Origin: Epithemia pelagica
Taxonomy: Eukaryota > Bacillariophyta > Bacillariophyceae > Surirellales > Surirellaceae
Assembly (NCBI GenBank): GCA_946965045.2
Contig: OX337240.1
Coordinates: 1,364,001-1,428,000 of the forward strand
DNA: 64,000 nucleotides
Direction of reading: 5' to 3'
The translations under genes and the position numbers were made by a program. The notes under the pieces were generated by a model that made no database searches, had not been told where the DNA came from, and saw only the letters and a list, made by a program, of their open reading frames with translations. This document shows, one piece after another, positions 29,239 through 39,063 of this stretch; within the stretch, counting starts at the first letter, position 1; each line of letters opens with the position of its first letter.

Positions 29239-30705
29239 CTACGATGGCAATTCTCTATCGTGTTCCGGATCACCCGGTTCTGGTCGAGCAACTTGAACAG
29301 CAACACTCATGTAGTTCACAATTTGATCATTCACGTCTCGAACTGCTGCAATGAACAAGCGATTCCAAAAAGGTGTACCGTCGGCCTTGTAGTTGATCAA
29401 TGTCACACCCACATCATCTCCGGCCGCCAGGGCATGGCGAATCTGATCAACCTTATCCGGGTCGGTGGCAGTACCTTGCAAGAAACGACAATTTCGGCCA
29501 ATCACCTGCTCACGCGAGTACCCAGTCAAGGTCAAAAAGTCTGGCGATACAAACACAATCGGGTTGTCTTCGAAACTAGGATCGGTGATGACAAAGGCGG
29601 TTTGTGATTTTTGAATGTTGCTCACCAAATCGAAATCTTCAGCAGCCAACTCGTTCTTGTCTGTGCCGCAAGCTTCCCACACATTTTCGGGAACCTTGTC
29701 AATCGCGTCACATTGGTCAAGAAGCGGCGTGGAGTCCTTCTCATCGATATTGTTTCGCACCATGGCTTTTAGTTCAGCATTCGCTCTTTGTAGTTCAAGC
29801 AACTCTTCTTGAAGGTCGCTCATGTGGTTCTTTTTCCGATCACGCGTCTTTTTGGCCAAGACGCGATTTCGTTCTCGACGCCGTTCCGCTTGTTCCTGAG
29901 TCATGCTGGTTTGCCGTCGGCGATTTTTGGCACGAGCCGCAAACGCTGCTTCAATGAACTGTGCACGGTCTAACATGGGCATACCAGCAGCCATTGCGTG
30001 AAACGGATTGGGGAGGATTGCAACTTGTTGTTGCTGTTGTTGTTGTTGTTGTTGCTGCTGCTGCTGTGTTTGTTGTGGCTGCGCCATACCTTCAGTGTTC
30101 ATCATGGGAGCGGGTGTAGCGTAGATAAATCCCTGCTGTTGAGGATCATCAAGAAGCATTGAATTGGAGGGGACCGCTCCTGGAACAGCGGAAGCCATGG
30201 CCATAAACGATGCTGGCCACGCAGCAGCAGCAGCAGCAGCAGTATTTGCAGCAGTGGCTGGTTGCGCCACAGCTGGAGTCAGCTCCGGTGGTGCCTCGCC
30301 CATTAAACCTTGCTGCGGCTGCGAACTTTCGATGTTTGGAGAGACCACTGGTGGAGGCATATCTTCGGCTTCCAGGGGTTCGCCTTCTCCAGACAGCTCC
30401 GGAGAGGTCTCGCCCACTGTATCTCTCAAGAACCGGTTTTCATCATCCGCACTGAATCTAACGACCGGGCATCCATGTGAGACTTTCCAACACACCAAAC
30501 ATAAAGTGCACTAAGAGACAAAGAACTTGTCTTACCCCAATCCGCTGTCATCTCCAAGGGTTCCCACATTGGCTCCTCCAGCTTCGAAGAACGCTTCGGC
30601 CAGAACATCGACATCGACATCGTCATCCACGTTTCCGGGCCAGAGCTCCCCTGGTGGTGGCCCACCGCTGTCAAGCGCAAGAAGAGGGTCATCCATGAAC
30701 GACAT
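29239..30705 (-). CDS. Aureochrome (bZIP-LOV blue-light receptor/transcription factor)
   Basis: A nuclear blue-light-regulated transcription factor. Exon 1 (30536-30705) starts MSFMDDPLLALDSGG and is acidic; intron 30452-30535 splits a Gly codon; exon 2 runs 29239-30451. The joined protein is 460 residues. Order: acidic, Pro/Ala-rich activation-like N-terminus; a run of 14 Gln near residues 184-200; basic region ERRRERNRVLAKKTRDRKKN near residue 245 followed by a short Leu zipper; and a LOV domain near residues 325-440 with IVFVSPDFLTLTGYSREQ and GRNCRFLQG, whose Cys forms the flavin adduct. Effector N-terminal to sensor is the aureochrome-specific order. The intact Cys suggests a photoactive AUREO1-type protein; the paralogue (1a/1b/1c) is not assigned. 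Confidence 0.96.
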
Positions 30706-31533
30706 GGTCCTAAGAAGTACACAGCAATGAATCAGTAGCTCAATTCACAAAAACAAGAGGCTGTTAGAGGTTTGTCCCAACAAGGGTGGATCCCAGATCC
30801 CAGATGGCAAGCAGACAGTCTTTTGCGAGATTTGTACGGTGGATTCTACGTTCAAGCACAATCGCTCTGCATTTGTAAAGAGAAAAGATGTCGGTTGCTT
30901 TATGTTGTAACATTGTGTCGGATGATGTATGGGTACGATGTCGTTTTGTATCGGTGAAAGTGTAGTGTCCGCTGGAACGTTCGGTTGATGCCAGTTTCTG
31001 CTCATGTCTTACCCCATCATGATGCTACACAACGATCGATAGTCAATGTCGTACCTCGAAGCAAGTCATCTGTGATCCAGAAACCCTCCAGTACCGGAAA
31101 GAAACGAAAAGAGAAGTTGAATGCTGCTTTGCTTCCAAAGAACAGTTACATCATCATCCTTTCATCCAACCACAACTTTGCATTCTGAAGCCCGAGATAT
31201 TCGGAATTCGTGAGACGAGATCTACCATCGACCATGGAATATGGTGAACGAGAACACGATATTATGTTGTGTCATCTTAACTCTTTTCTTGAAACTGAAT
31301 GGAGAAGTGTAACCTTGCTTGTGCATCGCACGATATGGGTCTGTACATAGCAAGAGCGCAAAGGATGGCAAAGGATAAACCGTAAAACCTCATGGATGCT
31401 GGCCCATCAAGTCAGTTCATGAGCGTAGGATGTTTCTTTCGGGCAGACTCTATGTCAACAAACAAATCAGGTGTTGCTTTAACTACATGTCGGAAAAAGG
31501 ACATTCAGTAGTCAAAAGTTGCTTAGACAAGAA
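30706..31533. other. Upstream region of the aureochrome
   Basis: An 828-bp gap with the aureochrome promoter. No gene or repeat recognised. Confidence 0.35.
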
Positions 31534-31559
31534 TACACGTTTAGTACCAAATGACAAAA
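31534..31559. repeat. 26-bp inverted repeat, left arm
   Basis: Begins tacacgtttagtaccaaatg. Its exact reverse complement lies at 34141-34166. Weaker similarity continues inward (aaaaatgacat, then aggtttctaaaaatt on the left against aaaatgacat, then aggttctaaattt on the right). The two are inverted copies of one element end. Confidence 0.85.
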
Positions 31560-32137
31560 CCCTAAAAAATGACATTTTTTTTCTACACATTAAGGTTTCT
31601 AAAAATTCAATCGTTGTTGTCGGCCATTCTCGACCGATTCGTGAGCACCATGGGTCAGGTAAGGCCTCTAAACTCCCAACAATAGTGTTCTTAGAAAGTC
31701 TGTAGCTCCATGTTTGAGTTGGTTGTGGTTGTGGCATCCAAAAAAGAGCCAGAGCAGAAGGCAAATTTTGGTGAGATTCGTGTCATTTTGTGTCATCGAC
31801 ATCTTCTGCCATACCACTCACCATTTCCGTACTTACTTGTGTTGAATCGTAACCCTGGGATTGTTGGTGAATCACAGTGTACTTACTCGGACCTTCTTGA
31901 ACAGATCTTGTTGGTATGGCAAGCATGTTTGACTGCGGCAGTCGGCAGCCGCATCGTTCCATTTCGTGGAACGGATGCGGTCACCACCATCATGTAGTAT
32001 CCATGCCCACCACTTGTCTACCAAGGCCAAACACCGTCCTGATAAGAAGCAGCGTCCAAACAGAGGCAATGACAATAACAACAACGACAACATGTCTATG
32101 ACCAGAATATCCAGCATGACTCAACAGGAAACCAACA
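31560..32137. other. Region between left inverted repeat and the Obg relic
   Basis: About 580 bp of AT-rich sequence after the left arm, with no credible gene. It may contain the old 5' region of the Obg gene. Confidence 0.3.
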
Positions 32138-32907
32138 GTGCCATTCAAGAGGGTTTTAAAGCCAAACAGGTCCATCTCAAAGCTCGAAACAGAAACAACA
32201 ACCAAACAGGTCCATCTCAAAGCTCGAAACAGAAACAACAAAAAGAAGAACAAAGAGAATTGGCAGTATCGAATGCACTTTATCGACCAAACTCGAATAC
32301 GAGTTGCTGGAGGGACCGGGGGGAGAGGATGTTTGTCCCATCAAGTGGCTCGAAAGAGACGAATGCATCCCGATGGTGGACATGGTGGTTCCGGTGGCTC
32401 GGTGATATTGGTAGCTGACAGTAAATTGTCGTCCTTGCGCATGAGAATCAAACACTATACCGCACCCACTGGAAACGCTGGCACATCCAAAAAGCAAAGA
32501 GGAAGATGTGGTCGAAAGCTCTTGTCCGAGTTCCCTGTGGTGTGATGGTGAAACGAGTGCTTAAAATGGATGAGGAATGGGACGAGACAACCAAGCAAGT
32601 GGCGGGTTACACACCCGAGATTGATATGGGATATCTTACCAAGGGTGGATCCACCTTTATGTCGGATGATGAAGAAGCAGCAGCGGCGGCGGCCGTACGA
32701 GCGGAACAACAAAAACAACAACAACAACAACAACAAGAGGATGATGCAGAATTTAACAAGGATCTCAATGTGTATTCTGAAAAAGATCTCGAGGCCATTA
32801 GTTCAATGTGCTGCAGTGGTAGAGGATGCCAGTCATTGTCCAGTGGCTCTTTGTCGGGCTCTGATGGCAAGACAACTTATCACCATTCAAAAGTCGATGT
32901 TCACTAG
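32138..32907 (+). pseudogene. Relic of an Obg-family GTPase (N-terminal domain only)
   Basis: The Obg glycine-rich fold is recognisable: HFIDQTRIRVAGGTGGRGCL, then MHPDGGHGGSGGSVILVADS, then HYTAPTGNAGTSKKQRGRCG. The frame then stops; the continuation KALVRVPCGVMVKRVLKMDE, which is the expected Obg strand, lies in another frame from about 32512. Downstream is a Gln-rich low-complexity segment and no GTP-binding domain (no GxxxxGKS anywhere before the end). A 40-bp perfect tandem duplication at 32162-32241 precedes the domain. The parent would act in ribosome assembly, probably in an organelle. Frameshift plus missing G domain means it cannot function as Obg. Confidence 0.75.
32162..32241. repeat. 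40-bp perfect tandem duplication
   Basis: The unit starting ccaaacaggtccatctcaaa at 32162 is repeated exactly at 32202. The length is not a multiple of three, so it shifts the frame of any coding sequence crossing it. Confidence 0.9.
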
Positions 32908-32964
32908 ATTAATTTAAACACAACCAAGTTCAAATTTGTACTAACAATTCAAATTACGCAAAGG

Positions 32965-34075
32965 CTAAACCTCTCCATTGTCGCGTCGTTCGGCCGCAGT
33001 ACCAATGTAAACGGTATCCTCTTGGAATCGGGTCAGTTTCTGGTGAATCCAGGCAAAGAACCACGACGAGTAACAGATACCTGTCCACTCGACCAGCAAA
33101 CAAAACCGAATAATCATGGTCGACAAGGGATTGGCCAGAAATACCATGGGGAAGGAACTGGCCAAGACACGCCAGCTCAAGGATGCGACAATGGTGGATA
33201 AGAAAGCCCCCAATACTCCTGTATCAAAAGGGCTTGCAATCCATCGCCGACCCCAAACAGATTCTCATTGGTCTCATCCTTGAGTTCTACGGTAATGATT
33301 CGAGCAATGACAAACATGACAACGGTTTGAAAGATTTGTCGTCCGACCAAAAAGGCTTGAAGATTGGCACTCGATTCCTTGAAAATCAAGTCACAATTGT
33401 ACTTGGCGGACGTGTGTCGTTCAATCTCTTGAGCGGGAAGATGTGCCACGGCGAAAAAGGCAATCTGCAACCCTTCCATAATACCGGTGATACCAATGAG
33501 AGTAAAGGGCACAATCACAGATACCACCGGCGGAACGCACTCCCACATGGTTGTGCTGTTTTGAAACAATGCCGTTGGGATTCTCTTGAGATTCAATCGG
33601 CTTGCCAGAGACGCGAGCAAAGAATATTTGTGAGCAAGACGCACATGAGATCCAGATACTGGCGTCCCACAATGAATCGCTCTAGATTATCTCCTTTGTT
33701 AGCCAGGGAAGTGATCTTGTGTGTCCGGGGATGAGTCTTGCGGTACACCAACTTGTTAATGGGCTTTAGACCCACCATGCAGTTCAATCCACCTTCCATC
33801 ATGGTCAGCCAAAGAATCAAACCCCAGAAAACAATATAGGCCAAAATGGGATGGACGTTTTTCTCTCTGGTTGCCGTCGTTTGTTTGGTAAAAATAGCAG
33901 CCGACACCACGACAACGCTAAATAGCGTCAGTGCCAGCAACAAGATGTGTTTCAGGGCGGTCACTGGGTGAGCTTTCCACCACTGCGTCGTCTCTTGCTT
34001 CGAGGGACGAGGATTTGTGGCCTCTTCTTCGTCACTGCCATCGTCGCTGAAGGGGCAAATTTTGATTGCCCCCAA
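32965..34075 (-). pseudogene. Silicon transporter (SIT) relic with internal deletions and frameshifts
   Basis: Silicic-acid uptake transporter remains. N-terminal part: AHPVTALKHILLLALTLFSV, the TM segment AYIVFWGLILWLTMMEGG, KPINKLVYRKTHP, KGDNLERFIVGRQ. C-terminal part: NSTTMWECVPPVVSVIV, the repeated motif MEGLQIAFFAVAHL, ESSANLQAFLVGRQ, FGVGDGLQ, FLSTIVASLSWRVLASSFP, EDTVYIGTAAERR. Defects: no ATG at the 5' edge, which abuts the repeat end at about 34080; the first EGxQ motif reads EGGL; after GRQYLDLMCVLLTN the sequence jumps straight to VSGKPIESQE, losing several TM helices; it jumps again to FQNSTTMWE in another frame; and a one-base shift follows GVGDGLQALL. The losses are contiguous in the DNA, so introns cannot explain them. 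Confidence 0.88.
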
Positions 34076-34077
34076 AC

Positions 34078-34166
34078 AAGTTTTTTTTTGGAAAAAATTT
34101 AGAACCTAAATTTTCCATGTCATTTTATGAAAATGACGCATTTTGTCATTTGGTACTAAACGTGTA
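34078..34166. repeat. 26-bp inverted repeat, right arm, with adjoining palindrome
   Basis: 34141-34166 is the exact reverse complement of 31534-31559. Next to it is the perfect hairpin GTCATTTT-ATG-AAAATGAC and a poly-T/A tract. The block begins where the SIT relic's reading frame ends, suggesting it cut off the 5' end of that gene. Confidence 0.8.
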
Positions 34167-34789
34167 CCGAAAAGACCTGATGGTGGGTATCATCCCCAAA
34201 CGCCAGTGTGCGGAGCCTCTTTGAAAACTTGTCGTTTCTCCTCACAGAAGGACCATGACCTCATCTCCAGAGACACAACGACATTTCTGATCAACTTTCA
34301 CTCTGGAACTTGCCGCCAATCTGATCCAAGACGTTCCGTCTCTTTGGCCACCTTGCAAAATGCCCTGGCTCCCTCGTCATAGCCTTGTTGGATCCTGGAA
34401 TGGTATTTCAGACCCCATTGTGAGTTCCAGCTCCACGTTTCTTCAAGCCTATACTATTGCAATGAAGCAGGTCAGTCTTTACCCTGAAATCAGCCTATGG
34501 TAGCGGGTACCGGTACCGACGCCAATGCCAATGCCATGGTCGAGGGTCACACCAGAACAAAGCGATTTGAAGTGCGGTCATAAGGACAGACGAACGGCTC
34601 ATAACCTCACTCATACGTCGCGTCTGTCGAGAGAGTCGAGAGTCGAGAAGATTCTTCGTGCTCGAGAAGGAAGGTAAAGATCGTTCCAAGAGAAGATCTG
34701 GTTTGGGAAATGGGAATCGTATCTTGCACGCCTGAGTCTATTACAGAGGTCCTCATAGATCGAGATTACTTTTCCCCTTTAAAAACAAG
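34167..34789. other. Region between the graveyard and the DsbA-like gene
   Basis: A 623-bp stretch with a run of gccaatgcc/ggtaccg words near 34503-34540. No credible gene; it includes the promoter of the next gene. Confidence 0.35.
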
Positions 34790-35410
34790 ATGAGTCCACC
34801 ACTTCCTTATTCTCAGTTGGGCACCAGTCTGTCCCAGTCATCATCTCGTCGCAAGATCCAGATTGAATGTTTTCTGGACTTGGTGTGTCCGTTCTCGTGC
34901 AAAATGTTCAACACATTGTACGAGGGCGTGTTACCGGCATTCAAAGAGGACCCAGATGTCGAATTTGTTCTCCATCAAGTCATCCAACCGTGGCACCCGC
35001 AAGGTGTCATGGTACACGAGGCAGCTCTGGCATGCAAGCGTGTTGCCCCCGAAAAGTATGCTGATTTTGTTCATGCCTTATATGCTGCTTACACCAGCGG
35101 TCAATTCAAAGATGCCTCTGCATGGGACAAGACACGTTCGCAATTGCACGACGAGTGCTTGGCCTTGTTGCCCAGCGGTGTCAATACCGAAGCTGTCAAG
35201 GCGTTACTTGTACGAAGCGATTCGGGTTCGGGGAATGAGATCACCCAAGAGCTGAAATGGGCCTGTAAGATTCATCGAACAAGAGGCGTCCACGTGACGC
35301 CAACAGTTTTTATAAATGGCCTTGAGGCTGGTGCTGTCTCGAGTGGTTGGACGAAAGAGGAATGGCTCAAATTTTTGGAAAAGAAAGGGGAGGACTTGTT
35401 TCAGGTTTAG
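34790..35410 (+). CDS. DsbA-like thioredoxin-fold protein
   Basis: A 206-residue single exon of the DsbA/thioredoxin_4 family. The first strand and active site read IECFLDLVCPFSCKMFNTLY, a CPFS-type motif (one catalytic-type Cys, Ser at the CxxC partner place) with an extra Cys directly after. A helical insertion follows, including VHEAALACKRVAPEKYADF. The cis-Pro strand is GVHVTPTVFING, the fold's most constant mark. There is no signal peptide, so it is probably cytosolic. The monothiol-like site suggests a glutathione- or isomerase-type role rather than a disulphide donor, which is inference. Confidence 0.85.
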   Translation: MSPPLPYSQLGTSLSQSSSRRKIQIECFLDLVCPFSCKMFNTLYEGVLPAFKEDPDVEFVLHQVIQPWHPQGVMVHEAALACKRVAPEKYADFVHALYAAYTSGQFKDASAWDKTRSQLHDECLALLPSGVNTEAVKALLVRSDSGSGNEITQELKWACKIHRTRGVHVTPTVFINGLEAGAVSSGWTKEEWLKFLEKKGEDLFQV

Positions 35411-35777
35411 ATACCGACTTCACAGTACGTGACTACGGCAAATGGGAACAACTTTCCTTCTGTCCACACTTCGATGATGATGGCAAATCTCTTTTGTCAC
35501 TTTCAGAAGCGATACCCAATACCCATGCAGGAACTTAGTGACAGAAACACACGCGAAGAAGCTTTTCCTCATGAGTACACATCCTAGAGACCGATCACTA
35601 ATAATCATTAACACAAATTTCATTCACAGTGTCCAAAGGGCTCAATGTTTTATCCAGTTGATGAGTATAGCAAGGGAGTTGCCATGGCAAAAACATTGGC
35701 CAAGATACATCTTAGAATACGTTCTTTACTGTGGACCATTTTCTTTCGCTCTTGAGGCAACGTCCTGCCATCCAGTA
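35411..35777. other. Gap between convergent DsbA-like and SGNH genes
   Basis: A 367-bp convergent gap with the 3' UTRs. Nothing recognised. Confidence 0.3.
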
Positions 35778-36734
35778 TCAGTTTCCCTTCTCGATATCAT
35801 TCAAAATCTCAAGGACGAATCGTTCTAAATACTGTCCAAGGAACTGGTATCCCTTCTCGGAAAAATGAAGGCCATCTCTGTACCACAATTCGGCATGGTC
35901 GTGGTCATATCCAAAGGGAAATTCTACAAACGTCGCCCGTGATTCTTCTTCGGCAAATGCTCTAAGCTTCTTATTCACCGAGTTGGCCATTTTGGCGGCT
36001 GAGGCAGATCGTGTTTGGTATAGCGACGATGGAATTTCCAACACAATGGTGCGAGGAACTGAATTCTGATAGCACAACTTATGCATCGTTACAATGTCCT
36101 GAGCAATGGCTTCTGCTCCAGCTTCTTTTCGTCGTCCTAAATCATTGGTACCTGCCAGAATAATGACCAAATCCAGTCGAGGAGACGACGGAGAAGACGG
36201 CCAGTTGCGAATGGACGTTCGTAAGCCACGCTCGGGGTGATTTTGTTCCTCCAAGAACTGTTTTGCGGTCCACCCTGGTTTACCGACGTGTTGCACTTGG
36301 ATTGGAGATGTTGATTGATGGGTATTGGAAGTAGCAGTGCCGTTTGTAAGCGTCTTGTCCAAGGTCTCCTGTAAATAGATTGCATATGGAAAGAACTGAG
36401 GTCCTGACATCCCGGCCGTCAAGGAATCCCCAAAACACAAGACGCCATGTCTCCGACGCGGTAACCCGACAGGGAGAGTCTTGTTTCGACTAGAACCTGA
36501 CGAGGACGAAGATTGCTTGGATCGGGCAAGAAGGTTTCCGTCATGCGTTGATTCTTCTCGTTTAATCGTAACGGCGGAGAGCGCGGCATAAAGCAATGCC
36601 AACAGGGCCACAGAATATGTCAAAAGTCGAGCACCACGAATGATTCCACCTGACGTCTCTTTCGAGCTACAAGAGGAAGCCTGGGAAACCATGACTCTGC
36701 GTAGTTCACAAAACGATGTCACTGAAATGTACAA
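35778..36734 (-). CDS. SGNH/GDSL hydrolase with N-terminal membrane anchor
   Basis: An esterase-type hydrolase. The 318-residue exon has one hydrophobic helix (LLTYSVALLALLYAALSAV, about residues 37-56), which reads as a signal anchor, then a Ser-rich linker. The catalytic blocks follow in order: LCFGDSLTAG with the nucleophile Ser, HVGKPGWTAKQF (block II Gly), LVIILAGTNDLG with the Asn of block III, and YRDGLHFSEKGY with the Asp-x-x-His pair. Met15 (36692) is a good alternative start and keeps the anchor. Substrates cannot be read from the sequence; family members cleave acetyl or acyl esters of carbohydrates or lipids. Probably faces the secretory lumen. Confidence 0.88.
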   Translation of the reverse strand: MYISVTSFCELRRVMVSQASSCSSKETSGGIIRGARLLTYSVALLALLYAALSAVTIKREESTHDGNLLARSKQSSSSSGSSRNKTLPVGLPRRRHGVLCFGDSLTAGMSGPQFFPYAIYLQETLDKTLTNGTATSNTHQSTSPIQVQHVGKPGWTAKQFLEEQNHPERGLRTSIRNWPSSPSSPRLDLVIILAGTNDLGRRKEAGAEAIAQDIVTMHKLCYQNSVPRTIVLEIPSSLYQTRSASAAKMANSVNKKLRAFAEEESRATFVEFPFGYDHDHAELWYRDGLHFSEKGYQFLGQYLERFVLEILNDIEKGN

Positions 36735-37329
36735 AAAGGGAAATGAGGGTTCCTGTTATATTCAAAGAGTTTCTGTTCACCTCATCATGGTCAGGAAAAC
36801 ATGAAGGTCGGAGGGAAAGATTATGTGGGGGTAGTGTACTAGGCCTCTAGCTAAAGCTACGCATTGACTGTTGAAAGCGGAAAGACTAGCGTAGGCCAAG
36901 CCTTCCTCTAACCATGATGCGACTCTATCGCAATCGTTCGATACGAAGAAAGATTATGAGAAAAAGTTGTTTCGGCCTCCTATGAAGTGAAAAGAAGGTA
37001 TCAGAGTTTGAATTCACGCCGGCTTCAAACCGATCTTATTAGGAGTAGGAGTTTGCTGTTTCTCTAGGTAGAGTGGGACTTCTGGAAACAAGGAATGATT
37101 GATTCAGCACAAAAGTAGAGTACATTTCCTCTATACTTTTGTTCGCATCTTACTCTCAAGCACTGTCGCCAATCGTAACGCAGCGCAAACTAACAGTCGT
37201 ACAAATCTCACTCAATCAATGATATCCAGTAGTGAAGGGAATGTATCTTTTCCTTCGTTGTCCTTGTTTTAGCTGGGTTTCTAGATAGATCACCCCTCCA
37301 GAGCTACCGGCCAAAGCCGGCAGTTTGCC
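36735..37329. other. Intergenic region between two minus-strand genes
   Basis: About 595 bp; a ctaccggccaaagccggcag hairpin lies near 37303-37322, at the 3' end of the RING gene. Otherwise nothing recognised. Confidence 0.35.
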
Positions 37330-38523
37330 TTATTGGGCTTCGGGTTTTATGAAGGTTGCCGCAGTCACAATAGAATAGAAGATCCACAACAACCACACTG
37401 CATAAAACACGTTCAACAGTTTTTGAATTGCCTTGGTTGCCGGAGTCTGGTAATGTGCTTGTAGAGGAGTACTTCGTTCATTGCCAACTAGACCTCCCAG
37501 CAATACAGGAAAATCGGAGAGCACATGAAACACAGTAAGGAGAGAAGTCCAAATCCGCCTCCAGATCCGATCTAACGGTGGTGAAGTAGTTGACAGCACT
37601 TCCGACTCCAAAGAGAACAATGACTGCGACTTAGACTTTTCTTCGGAAAAAGGGCTACAACCAACAATCTTTGCGTTACCAAGAGAAATAGCTCTGGAGG
37701 TGGGTGCTTCGTTGCATGCTCCATTCGTTGCGCTATTTCTCAACGTAGGCATTTCCGCACCCATTAACTTCATTTGTTGATTCAACCTGTCTTGTTCCTG
37801 TCGGAAATGCGCCATTTGATTATATCTTGTTTGTATCTCTTCGCGTAAGGTAAATTCTAGAACTTCATAATTGGACTGAGATTCTTCTTGTGCAGCCTGA
37901 AGTTGCTGAACGGTGGCCCGAAGAACCTGATTCGACTCCTCAAGCTCTCTTTTCTCATCCAACGACTTTTGGAGCTCGGCTTCCACCTTGGACAATTCCT
38001 GACTGGACTGAATCTCGAGCGTATTGAAAAGCCGTTTGCTCTCTTCCAGTGACGTCTCATGCATGTCTAAGTTCGTCTGCAGTGTTTGGTTGGATGAAAG
38101 TAAGAATCGTCGGATCGTTTCCATTTCGTGCTTTTCTTCTTTGGATTTCCTGTAAAAGTCTTCAAGCTCCGTTATCACTTGTTGTGCCACGAGATTGGGT
38201 GTCAATGAGAACGACATGGTATATTGTCGGCGGCAAATGGGACAAGAACGCTCCCTTTGGGAAAAGAACTCTCGAATGCAGGCGTTGCAAAACGTGTGAC
38301 CACATCTCAGACTGCTTGGTTTCTTGAAGACATCGTGACAAATGACACAGACCAAACTTTGACAGACAGGTGGCTCTTGCGAGAAGAAATCACTGCAACT
38401 GCTGCTTGAGGTTCCACAGCTGCTGATCCCTCCACTGCTGTGGGCACTGTGATTCATAAAGTCGAGATCCTGCATGTTGCAAAGAAGGTATCGAATCTCT
38501 TTTGCTTTTCGTTGCAGCCGCAA
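37330..38523 (-). CDS. RING-finger protein with coiled coil and C-terminal membrane segment
   Basis: A 397-residue single exon, likely a membrane-bound E3 ubiquitin ligase. The C3HC4 RING (about residues 58-100) is complete: CVICHDVFKKPSSLRCGHTF, then CNACIREFF, then CPICR. About 170 residues of coiled coil follow (LEDFYRKSKEEKHEMETIRR through QDRLNQQMKLMG), rich in Glu/Gln/Leu heptads. A Ser-rich linker leads to two hydrophobic stretches (TVFHVLSDFPVLLGGLV and LNVFYAVWLLWIFYSIVTAA), the second a clear TM helix near the C-terminus. This tail-anchored layout with a cytosolic RING and coiled coil suggests ER or organelle-surface quality control. The start could also be Met17 (MQDLDFMNH). Confidence 0.85.
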   Translation of the reverse strand: MRLQRKAKEIRYLLCNMQDLDFMNHSAHSSGGISSCGTSSSSCSDFFSQEPPVCQSLVCVICHDVFKKPSSLRCGHTFCNACIREFFSQRERSCPICRRQYTMSFSLTPNLVAQQVITELEDFYRKSKEEKHEMETIRRFLLSSNQTLQTNLDMHETSLEESKRLFNTLEIQSSQELSKVEAELQKSLDEKRELEESNQVLRATVQQLQAAQEESQSNYEVLEFTLREEIQTRYNQMAHFRQEQDRLNQQMKLMGAEMPTLRNSATNGACNEAPTSRAISLGNAKIVGCSPFSEEKSKSQSLFSLESEVLSTTSPPLDRIWRRIWTSLLTVFHVLSDFPVLLGGLVGNERSTPLQAHYQTPATKAIQKLLNVFYAVWLLWIFYSIVTAATFIKPEAQ

Positions 38524-39063
38524 GAGAGTTTTAGATCAAGTGTTCGTTGGAACACACTGAAGTTTTATTGATCGACACAGCGATGTGTGGGTTGTTGTGG
38601 GTTTGTGCGTGTTCGGCTTTTGTGTTTTGAGAGCGTGAGGTTCGTGAGCAAAGAAAGCATGGAATCCACGACATATTCCCGCGACAGAATCTATAAATGG
38701 AGAATCGAAGATTCTCTTTGGTGTCGTCCCGTGCAGTTCTGACTTCTGACATCTCGTTCGCTATGATCGATCCGGGAATGATACACTCATGGGACCAAGC
38801 ACTACCCGCGACCCAGCGATATGGACGGCATAGACTATGAATGGATGAAGCTCGCTCTAGAGTTGAGTCAAGCAGAAACAGAATCACTATCTTCTTTATA
38901 AATTTAATCTAGATTGGCAGTCTATGAATATCTTCTAAATCGAACTCGTTTCCCCCATGAGGTCTTCGTAGCCTTTTGTCTGTGGACGATTACTGTCGTC
39001 CGCACACCGACGAATCGCGTGTATCAAAGTCTTGCGGCCATGGCAACCATGGTGGATCACGAT
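38524..39063. other. Intergenic region upstream of the RING/coiled-coil gene
   Basis: About 540 bp: promoter of the RING gene and 3' end of the transporter gene. Nothing recognised. Confidence 0.35.

Noticed and set aside
31430-31705. 91-codon plus-strand frame
   Set aside because: Crosses the left inverted repeat, has no domain, and the composition is random-looking.
34167-34400. Possible exon downstream of the right inverted repeat
   Set aside because: Short open frame without splice partners or recognisable residues.
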